Source of the DNA: SZAS-79 sp038319115
Lineage (GTDB): Bacteria; Pseudomonadota; Gammaproteobacteria; Burkholderiales; SG8-39
DNA: 7,229 nucleotides
NCBI GenBank assembly: GCA_038319115.1
Contig: JBBQCV010000184.1
Span: 1 to 7,229, forward strand
Reading direction: 5' to 3'
Part shown: piece after piece, positions 1-5,106 of the stretch
How the letters are laid out: the number at the start of each line of letters is the position of its first letter
How positions within the stretch are numbered: the first letter of the stretch is position 1
Program-made: the position numbers and the translations under genes
The notes under the pieces: generated by a model
What the model was told of the DNA's origin: nothing
Database searches by the model: none
What the model saw: the letters and a program-made list of their open reading frames with translations, nothing else

Positions 1-2150
1 CGCATGTAGGCGAGGTCCTGCTTGGACTGGGTGTTGACCGCCGTGACGTTGATCTTTTCGCGCGCCAGCGCTTCGCCCACGTCGCGAAGCAGGCCCTGCC
101 GGTCATTGGCGACGATGGCCATGTCGACCGAGAAGGCGCCCGAGCTTTTCGCGCCCCAGTCGGCGTCGATGACGCGCTCAGGCAATTTGGAGGCGAGGTT
201 CTGGAAGCTCGGGCAGTCCTCGCGGTGGATCGACACGCCGCGCCCGCGCGTGACGAAGCCGCGGATCGGGTCGGGCGGCACGGGTTTGCAGCAACGCGCA
301 AGCTGGGTGAGCAGCCGGTCGATGCCCACCACCAGGATGCCGCTGTCGCCGCCGCCGGACTTGGGCTTGCGAGTGGCGGGCGGCGCGGGCTCGGTCGGCG
401 CCGGCGTCGCGTCGCCGCGCAGCGTGCGCAGCGCCACCTGCAGCTGGCGCAGGCCGACCTCGTCGCGCGCGGCCGCGGCGAAAAGGTCGTCGGCCTTGGC
501 GAACCCCAGCGTCCCCGCCAGCGTCTCGAGCTTGGCCTTGCCCTCGCCTTCGCGGTGCATCTCGCGCTCGACGATGGCCCGTCCCGCCGCCACCGTCTCG
601 GTCATGGCCTGGCTGTTGAACCATTGGCGCACTTTCTGGCGCGCGCGGTGGCTCTTGAGGTAGCCCAGCTCGGCGTTGAGCCAGTCGCGCGAAGGCCCGC
701 CGACCTTGGTCGAGATGATCTCCACGCTCTGCCCGCTGGCCAGCGGCTTGTCGAGCGGCACCATTTGCCCGTCGACTTTTGCGCCGCGGCAGCGATGCCC
801 GAGGTCGGTGTGCAGCGCATACGCGAAATCCACCGGCGTCGACCCGGCGGGGAGGTCCACGACCCGGCCCTGCGGCGTCATCACGTAGACGGTGTCATCG
901 AGCGCGGCGTGCTTGAAGCGCTCGACCCACTCGGCCGAATCGGCGATCTCGTCGCGCCACGCAATCAGCTGGCGCAGCCAGGCGATCTTCTCGTCGAACA
1001 CACCGTCGGCGTGGGTCGCCGTCCGTGAGGATGCTTCCTTGTAGCGCCAGTGCGCGGCGACGCCGAACTCGGCGTGCTGGTGCATCTCCTGGGTGCGGAT
1101 CTGCACTTCCAGCGCCCGCCCGTCCGGGCCGATGACGGCGGTGTGCAGGCTGCGGTACCGGTTCGCTTTCGGGCGCGAGATGTAATCGTCGAATTCCTGC
1201 GGGATCGGCGTCCACAGGTTGTGCACCAGGCCGAGCGCGACGTAGCAGTCCTTCACCGAATCGACCACCACGCGCACCGCGCGCACGTCGTAGACCTCGG
1301 AGAAGTCGAGCGCCTTGGTGCGCATCTTGTTGTAGATGGAAAAGATGTGCTTGGGGCGGCCCTGCATGTCGGCCCGCATGCCGGCGGCCGCGAGCTCGCG
1401 GCCGAGCTGGGCGATCACGTTGGCGATGAACGACTCGCGCTCGGCACGCTTTTCGTCGAGCATCGTCGCGATGCGCTTGTAGCCCTCGGCGTCGATGAAG
1501 CGCAGCGACAGGTCTTCGATCTCCCACTTGAGCTGCCACATGCCCAGGCGGTTCGCCAGCGGCGCATAGATGTCGAGCGACTCCTGCGCGAAGCCCTCGC
1601 GCTCGGTCGTGGGGTTCTTCGCGAAGTAGCGCAACGTCTGCGTGCGGCTCGCCAGGCGAACCAGCACCACGCGCACGTCCTCCGCCATCGCAAGCACCAT
1701 TTTGCGCAATACCTCGGACTGCTTTTCCTGCTCTTCGTCCGAGGGCTTGGCGCCGACGCGCGCGGGACGCGTCAGCACACGCAGCTGGTAGAGCTTCTCG
1801 ACACCGGTGGCAAGGCTGGCGATCTCGGCGCCGAAGCGTTCGCGCAAATCGTCCACCTTGCTGAGGAACTTGGGCGCCGCAAACAGGATCCCGGCGGCGC
1901 GCGAGGCCGAGTCCATGCCAATCGCGGCGAGGCTTGCCGCAAGGCCGAGCGCGTGCGGCCACACCGGCTCGCCGGTGGACAACGTCTGGTTGACGTAAAG
2001 CGGCTCGGCGAAATCAAGCGCGCGCGCGAGCACTTCGCGGTCGGCAAGCGCCAAGTCGCGGCCAAGCGAATCGAGGAGCGACTGGCGATTGTCGGCGACA
2101 TTCGCGCTCGGGTGCGCGTCCTGGCCGAACAGCGGGACCACGGAAACCAT
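1..2150 (-). CDS. relA: RelA, monofunctional (p)ppGpp synthetase (GTP pyrophosphokinase), 3' end cut by window edge
   Basis: RelA transfers pyrophosphate from ATP to GTP or GDP, making (p)ppGpp on stalled ribosomes during amino-acid starvation. About 716 codons are visible and the last few tens of residues lie outside the window (E. coli RelA is 744 aa). Domains in order: a degenerate HD hydrolase domain (about residues 45-200) in which the HDxxED metal motif is replaced by LFAAPKFL near residue 88; a synthetase domain with GRPKH (264-268), DVRAVR (Asp288), EFDDYI (319-324) and LEVQIRT (Glu348); a TGS domain from about 418; a zinc-finger-like segment with RCCKP (Cys620-621) followed by a conserved His and Cys; and the start of an ACT domain near 665. 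EFDDY is the ExDD signature of monofunctional RelA, not the RxKD of bifunctional Rel/SpoT. The ATG at 2150 is the first possible start, because an in-frame TAA lies four codons upstream. No Shine-Dalgarno sequence is seen. The gene diverges from the EamA transporter gene. Confidence 0.96.
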   Translation of the reverse strand, partial: MVSVVPLFGQDAHPSANVADNRQSLLDSLGRDLALADREVLARALDFAEPLYVNQTLSTGEPVWPHALGLAASLAAIGMDSASRAAGILFAAPKFLSKVDDLRERFGAEIASLATGVEKLYQLRVLTRPARVGAKPSDEEQEKQSEVLRKMVLAMAEDVRVVLVRLASRTQTLRYFAKNPTTEREGFAQESLDIYAPLANRLGMWQLKWEIEDLSLRFIDAEGYKRIATMLDEKRAERESFIANVIAQLGRELAAAGMRADMQGRPKHIFSIYNKMRTKALDFSEVYDVRAVRVVVDSVKDCYVALGLVHNLWTPIPQEFDDYISRPKANRYRSLHTAVIGPDGRALEVQIRTQEMHQHAEFGVAAHWRYKEASSRTATHADGVFDEKIAWLRQLIAWRDEIADSAEWVERFKHAALDDTVYVMTPQGRVVDLPAGSTPVDFAYALHTDLGHRCRGAKVDGQMVPLDKPLASGQSVEIISTKVGGPSRDWLNAELGYLKSHRARQKVRQWFNSQAMTETVAAGRAIVEREMHREGEGKAKLETLAGTLGFAKADDLFAAAARDEVGLRQLQVALRTLRGDATPAPTEPAPPATRKPKSGGGDSGILVVGIDRLLTQLARCCKPVPPDPIRGFVTRGRGVSIHREDCPSFQNLASKLPERVIDADWGAKSSGAFSVDMAIVANDRQGLLRDVGEALAREKINVTAVNTQSKQDLAYM

Positions 2151-2190
2151 GCCGCGATTTTAGCCCCCGAGGGCATAATGGTCCCCTAAT
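2151..2190. promoter_or_regulatory. Compact divergent start region between relA and the EamA transporter gene
   Basis: Only 40 bp separate the two start codons. On the minus strand a TAAAAT (2162-2157) matches the -10 consensus at 5 of 6 positions. It places the expected transcription start at or next to the A of the relA ATG, so the mRNA may be leaderless. On the plus strand CATAAT (2174-2179), also 5 of 6, would start transcription a few bases before the TTG at 2191. Neither has a convincing -35 box at 16-18 bp. Between the two hexamers lies an imperfect dyad, GCCCCCGAGGGC (2163-2174). The hexamers are seen in the sequence; promoter activity is inferred, and a promoter inside the neighbouring coding region is possible instead. 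Confidence 0.35.
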
Positions 2191-3132
2191 TTGTCGCGTC
2201 CCGATCCGCACGTCCCCGGCCCATTGCCCGCCTTGCCCCCTCACTCGCGCCCGGTCGTATCGCCCCGCATCCTGCTGGTGCTCACCGCCCTGTTTTGGGG
2301 CGGCCACTGGGTCGTGGCGCGCGCGATCACCACCGAAGCTACGCCCTTCGCGCTCGCCTTCTGGCGCTGGTTCACCGCGGCGGCCGTGCTCGCGCCGTTT
2401 GCATGGAAGCCCCTGCTGACCGACTGGCCGCGCGTGCGGGCGCAGTGGAAATGGATCGCGCTGTTCAGCTTGACGGGCACCGGCCTGTACAACGGCATCG
2501 GCTACATCGGCATCCAGTACACGACGGCCACCAACGCGCTGCTGATCCAGTCCGTGACACCCGCGATCATCCCAGTGCTCGCCTTCTTTCTGCTGCACGA
2601 GCGCATCGGGCCTGCGGCCATCGCCGGGGTGGCGATATCGTGTTCCGGCGTACTCGCGATCGCGTGCCGGCTCGACATCCACGCGCTGCTCGCCCTGCGG
2701 CTCAACCCGGGCGACCTGTGGCTGCTGCTCAACGTGTCGCTGTGGGCGGTGTACACGGTGTGCCTGCGCTGGAAGCCGCAAGGGCTGCAGCCGTTCACGT
2801 TCCTGTTCGCGATCATGGTGCTCGGCGTGCTGCAGCTCGCGCCGTTCTACGCCTGGGAGGCGGCCACCGGTGGCGGCGTGCGCGTAGGGATCGGGTCGGT
2901 GCTCGGGATCCTCTACCTCGGCATCTTCCCGGCCACGCTCAACTACCTGATGTGGAACCGCGCGGTAGCCGAGCTCGGGGCGGCGCGCGCCGGCCCCTAC
3001 CTTTACCTCGTGCCGGTATTCGGCATTGCCATGGCGGCGGTGTTCCTCGGCGAGCGCCTGCACCTGTACCACGTGGTCGGCGTGGTGCTCATATTCGCGG
3101 GCATCTGGCTCGCTTCGCGCGACAGGCGCTGA
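2191..3132 (+). CDS. EamA/DMT-superfamily membrane transporter
   Basis: This is a drug/metabolite transporter superfamily protein in the inner membrane, expected to export a small metabolite or amino acid; the substrate cannot be read from sequence. The 313 residues fit the usual 280-310 aa. The chain is almost wholly hydrophobic, with about ten helices in two EamA repeats. The first repeat opens with ILLVLTALFWGGHWVVARAI (about 28-47), the typical TM1 including the FWGG turn. The first half ends around IACRLD. The second repeat begins at LWLLLNVSLWAVYTVCLRWK, and the protein closes with a last helix and a basic tail (ASRDRR). The start is uncertain: TTG at 2191 follows an in-frame TAA at 2176, other TTGs lie at 2224 and 2233, and none has a ribosome-binding site. 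GTG at 2278 would cut into TM1, so an upstream TTG is more likely. It is the first gene of a three-gene cluster, with the peptidase gene 8 bp downstream. Confidence 0.88.
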   Translation: MSRPDPHVPGPLPALPPHSRPVVSPRILLVLTALFWGGHWVVARAITTEATPFALAFWRWFTAAAVLAPFAWKPLLTDWPRVRAQWKWIALFSLTGTGLYNGIGYIGIQYTTATNALLIQSVTPAIIPVLAFFLLHERIGPAAIAGVAISCSGVLAIACRLDIHALLALRLNPGDLWLLLNVSLWAVYTVCLRWKPQGLQPFTFLFAIMVLGVLQLAPFYAWEAATGGGVRVGIGSVLGILYLGIFPATLNYLMWNRAVAELGAARAGPYLYLVPVFGIAMAAVFLGERLHLYHVVGVVLIFAGIWLASRDRR

Positions 3133-3140
3133 GGCGTCCC

Positions 3141-3914
3141 ATGGGCTGGCTGCGAAACTGGAAGCGCAAGCGCGTGCTCGCACAGCATTCAATCGACGCG
3201 TCGCTGTGGGCCGCCGCCACGGCCGCCCTGCCCTTTGTGGAGGGCATGCCTGTCGAGCAGGCCCAGCGGCTTCAATCCATGGCGCTCCTGTTCCTCGCCG
3301 AAAAGCAGCTCACGCCGCTGGCCGGGGTCGAGCTCTCTGATCGCGACCGGCTGTCGATCGCGATCCAGGCCTGCCTGCCGGTGCTCGAGCTGGGGCTGGA
3401 CTGGTACGAAGGCTGGGTCGGCGTGCTGGTCTACCCGGGCGACTTCCGCGTGAAGAAAGCTGAGATGGACGAAGCCGGCGTGCTGCACGAGTGGGAGGAC
3501 GAGCTGGCGGGCGAATCGTGGGAAGGCGGGCCCGTGATCCTCTCCTGGGATGCGGTCGGCGATCCCCTGCGCGTAGGCGCCGGGGGCGTCAACGTAGTGA
3601 TCCACGAATTCGCCCACAAGCTCGACATGCGGAATGGGGAGGCCGACGGCCAGCCGCCTCTGCATGCCGGCATGAACGCAGTTGCCTGGCGCACGGCGCT
3701 CAAAGAGGCCTACGAGGGATTCTGCGATGCGCTCGACCGCGGCACCGCCACATGGCTCGACCCGTACGCAGCGGAGAACCCGGCCGAATTCTTCGCCGTG
3801 GCGAGCGAAGCGTTCTTCGAGGCGCCGCGCGAGCTCAGGCGGCGCTACCCGGACCTGTATGCGCAATTCGCCTTGTTCTATCGCCAGGACCCCGCGCTGA
3901 GGCTCGGGCAATGA
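3141..3914 (+). CDS. mtfA: MtfA-like zinc-dependent peptidase
   Basis: A cytosolic zinc metallopeptidase of the MtfA family. In E. coli, MtfA binds the repressor Mlc and so affects ptsG, and it also has aminopeptidase activity. The 257 residues match the family (E. coli about 265). Visible landmarks are CLPVLELGLDWYEGW (about 78-92), typical of the family; the LVYPGDF segment; HEFAHKLD with zinc-binding His155, catalytic Glu156 and His159; and downstream NPAEFFAVASEAFF, whose Glu216 is the likely third zinc ligand (Glu223 is the alternative). The tail, FYRQDPALRL, also resembles E. coli MtfA. The frame is open well upstream inside the transporter gene, but the ATG at 3141 is chosen because homology begins there and a GAGG (3131-3134) sits 6 nt before it. 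No Mlc or PTS gene is visible nearby, so a role in glucose-PTS control should not be assumed. The stop overlaps the next gene's start (ATGA). Confidence 0.92.
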   Translation: MGWLRNWKRKRVLAQHSIDASLWAAATAALPFVEGMPVEQAQRLQSMALLFLAEKQLTPLAGVELSDRDRLSIAIQACLPVLELGLDWYEGWVGVLVYPGDFRVKKAEMDEAGVLHEWEDELAGESWEGGPVILSWDAVGDPLRVGAGGVNVVIHEFAHKLDMRNGEADGQPPLHAGMNAVAWRTALKEAYEGFCDALDRGTATWLDPYAAENPAEFFAVASEAFFEAPRELRRRYPDLYAQFALFYRQDPALRLGQ

Positions 3915-4417
3915 GCGGGCAGGAAAAGCCGCGGGAAGGCAAGACCCTGCTGATCGTGTATCACACGCGCGGCGTGAAGACCACGCAGCTCGCCGAGGCA
4001 GTCGCGCGCGGGGCCGCGGCCGAGGCCACCGGCACGACCGAAACCGCCGGGGCGGTGCGCGTAAAGATCCTGCGCTGCGCCGACGCCGGGCCGCAGGACG
4101 TCCTCGACGCCGACGCGCTGGTCCTCGGCACGCCGGAGAACTTCGGCTCCATGTCCGGCATGATGAAAGACTTCCTCGAGCGCATTTTCTACGCCTGCGA
4201 AGGCAAGGTCGCCGGACGGCCGTGGGCGCTCGTCGTGTCCGCAGGCCAGGACGGCGCAGGGGCGATTTCGTCGGTGGAAAGGATCGTCACCGGGCTGCGG
4301 ATGAAGAAAGTGCAGGAACCGATCCTCGCGCTGAAGGAAGTAACCCCGGAGACGCTGGCCAAGTGCGAAGAACTGGGTGCGGCGCTGGCAGCGGGACTGG
4401 CGATGGGGGTGTATTGA
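3911..4417 (+). CDS. Flavodoxin-fold protein (flavodoxin / NAD(P)H-dependent FMN reductase-like)
   Basis: A small (168 aa) probable FMN-binding protein of the flavodoxin/WrbA-like superfamily, expected to carry electrons or act as a cytosolic NAD(P)H-dependent oxidoreductase. The first strand and phosphate-binding loop are LLIVYHTRGVKTTQLAEAVARG (written here in two parts: LLIVYHTRG about 15-23, then VKTTQLAEAVARG). The second flavin loop is LVLGTPENFGSMSGMMKDFLERIF in the middle of the protein, with the common GTPxxFGxMSGxxKxFLER pattern. The third is ALVVSAGQDGAG. The ATG at 3911 overlaps the peptidase stop by 4 bp (ATGA), and a GAGG (3899-3902) lies 8 nt upstream, so translation is probably coupled. 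The first loop has HTRGVKT where classical flavodoxins have S/T-x-T-G-x-T, so FMN binding is likely but not certain. The exact substrate or redox partner is unknown. It is the last gene of the cluster. Confidence 0.85.
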   Translation: MSGQEKPREGKTLLIVYHTRGVKTTQLAEAVARGAAAEATGTTETAGAVRVKILRCADAGPQDVLDADALVLGTPENFGSMSGMMKDFLERIFYACEGKVAGRPWALVVSAGQDGAGAISSVERIVTGLRMKKVQEPILALKEVTPETLAKCEELGAALAAGLAMGVY

Positions 4418-4426
4418 AGATGAGCC

Positions 4427-4463
4427 ACCGGGAGCCGGTAGAATCCTTCCACGCTCACCGGCT
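4427..4463 (+). promoter_or_regulatory. Overlapping inverted repeats with a -10-like box, upstream of hicB
   Basis: Arms AGCCGGT (4433-4439) and ACCGGCT (4457-4463) form a 7-bp dyad across 17 bp; the second arm is followed by TTTG. The first arm can instead pair with ACCGG (4427-4431) in a 5-bp hairpin with a 3-nt loop. TAGAAT (4439-4444), 5 of 6 matches to the -10 consensus, lies between the long arms, and TTGAAG at 4414-4419 is a possible -35 box with a long 19-bp spacer. It could be a weak terminator for the flavodoxin cluster, a promoter/operator for hicBA, or both. The repeats are visible; the function is inferred. Confidence 0.35.
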
Positions 4464-4530
4464 TTGCTGACGACCGTCCCTGCCCGCCCGTACGAAATCT
4501 GAATACGCCAGCCATCGCCGATCCGATCAT

Positions 4531-4535
4531 AGGAG
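4531..4535 (+). promoter_or_regulatory. Ribosome-binding site of hicB
   Basis: AGGAG lies 6 nt before the ATG at 4542. It is the strongest Shine-Dalgarno sequence in the window and fixes the hicB start. hicA has no comparable site of its own, which suggests its translation depends on hicB translation. Confidence 0.75.
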
Positions 4536-4541
4536 CCCGAA

Positions 4542-4748
4542 ATGCAACTGACCGCCGTTCTGACCCATGCCGAAGAAGGGGGCTATGTCGCCCTGAATCC
4601 TGAAACCGGCACCACTTCGCAAGGCGAAACGGTCGACGAGGCGGTCGCCAATTTGCGCGAGGCGACGATGCTCTACCTCGAAGAGTTCCCCATGAAGTTC
4701 TCAGGACAACCCCTGATCACCACTTTCGCCGTTCCCGAGCATGCCTAA
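4542..4748 (+). CDS. hicB: HicB-family antitoxin, minimal form
   Basis: Antitoxin of a type II HicBA module, expected to bind HicA and block its active site. The 68 residues form a single HicB partial RNase-H-like domain: an N-terminal strand (MQLTAVLTHAEEGGYVALNP), the SQGETVDEAVANLREA turn and helix (about 26-41) that is the family's best-conserved block, then LYLEEF and a last strand near ITTFAVPEHA. There is no C-terminal helix-turn-helix or ribbon-helix-helix DNA-binding domain, which many longer HicB proteins have and use for autoregulation. The usual catalytic residues of RNase H are not expected in this family. The gene comes first, ahead of the toxin, opposite to the hicA-hicB order of E. 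coli. Its last 8 bp overlap hicA. Assignment is secure from the family pattern plus the adjacent toxin; the name is by family only. Confidence 0.9.
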   Translation: MQLTAVLTHAEEGGYVALNPETGTTSQGETVDEAVANLREATMLYLEEFPMKFSGQPLITTFAVPEHA

Positions 4749-4962
4749 ATTTCCGAGGATTTCCGGCGCCGAGGCAATCACCGCGCTGGAGTTCATCGGT
4801 TTCGCTCGGGCCAGGCAAACGGGAAGCCATGTCGTGATGCGCCGAGGTCCGGCAGGCTGCGTGATTCCGCTGCATCGCGAGTTGAAGGTTGGCACCCTCG
4901 CCGGTGCGCTGCGGCAGGCTGGCGTTTCTCACGACGATTTCATTGCCGCCCTTCGCGCATGA
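4741..4962 (+). CDS. hicA: HicA-family mRNA interferase toxin
   Basis: Toxin of the HicBA module. HicA proteins have a double-stranded-RNA-binding-like fold and cleave mRNA, slowing translation until neutralised by HicB. The 73 residues are the normal family size. They show the N-terminal helix (SGAEAITALEFIGF), the strand with the catalytic histidine in GSHVVM (His30), and the C-terminal PLHRELKVGTLAGALRQAG block followed by a final helix (DDFIAALRA). All expected elements are present, so the toxin looks intact. The ATG at 4741 lies inside the end of hicB, 8 bp overlapping in another frame, and only a weak GAG precedes it. Translation is therefore probably coupled to hicB, giving antitoxin first. 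No independent promoter for hicA is seen. Confidence 0.92.
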   Translation: MPKFPRISGAEAITALEFIGFARARQTGSHVVMRRGPAGCVIPLHRELKVGTLAGALRQAGVSHDDFIAALRA

Positions 4963-5013
4963 CCCTCTCCCTCGATCAAGGCGTGAACCTACGGGAAGGC
5001 GACGCGGTTAGCC

Positions 5014-5034
5014 TGAAAGTCAAACTTTCATTTT
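5014..5034 (+). terminator. Weak intrinsic-terminator-like hairpin after hicA
   Basis: TGAAAGT (5014-5020) and ACTTTCA (5024-5030) form a perfect 7-bp stem with a CAA loop, followed by TTTT (5031-5034). It lies 51 bp past the hicA stop on the same strand. The short U run suits termination, but the stem has only two G-C pairs, so it may be inefficient. It could instead be a protein-binding site. Confidence 0.4.
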
Positions 5035-5073
5035 CGTAGAGCTAATATCTGCGCGGCTCCCAAGCCAGTTGAT

Positions 5074-5095
5074 ATAGTTATTCCGCAATAACTAT
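5074..5095. repeat. Perfect 22-bp palindrome with 9-bp arms, just past the end of emrB
   Basis: ATAGTTATT (5074-5082) and AATAACTAT (5087-5095) are exact inverted repeats around CCGC. The AT-rich arms stand out from the GC-rich surroundings. The palindrome lies 11 bp beyond the emrB stop codon. Neither strand has a T run after it, so it is a poor terminator. Its symmetry and length suit a dimeric regulator's operator (it also satisfies the loose T-N11-A pattern of LysR-type sites), but no start codon with a known gene follows it on either strand. The structure is certain; its role is unknown. Confidence 0.65.
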
Positions 5096-5106
5096 CGGAC
5101 GCTCTC

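Noticed and set aside
1050..2189. Long plus-strand open frame (379 codons) opposite relA, with similar frames on either side
   Set aside because: The minus-strand frame encodes a full RelA with all domain motifs. The plus-strand translation is Arg/His/Ala/Val-rich, lacks any recognisable family, and is the usual shadow of a GC-rich gene.
2295..3140. N-terminal extension of the MtfA-like frame through the transporter gene (apparent 539-aa fusion)
   Set aside because: The extension is low-complexity Arg/Ala-rich shadow sequence. MtfA homology begins exactly at the ATG at 3141, which has its own ribosome-binding site.
2014..3192. Minus-strand open frame of 392 codons opposite the transporter gene
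   Set aside because: Its translation is rich in Arg, Gln, His and Glu with no recognisable domain, while the plus strand encodes a coherent ten-helix transporter. It also overlaps the relA start.
4973..5006. MerR-type operator suggested by the GAACCTACGGGAAGGC stretch
   Set aside because: The symmetry is poor, there are no matching -35/-10 boxes with the long spacer these promoters use, and no MerR regulator or metal gene is nearby.
5069..5097. Possible promoter with TTGATA (5069-5074) as a -35 box
   Set aside because: No acceptable -10 hexamer lies 16-18 bp downstream, and no plus-strand gene follows.
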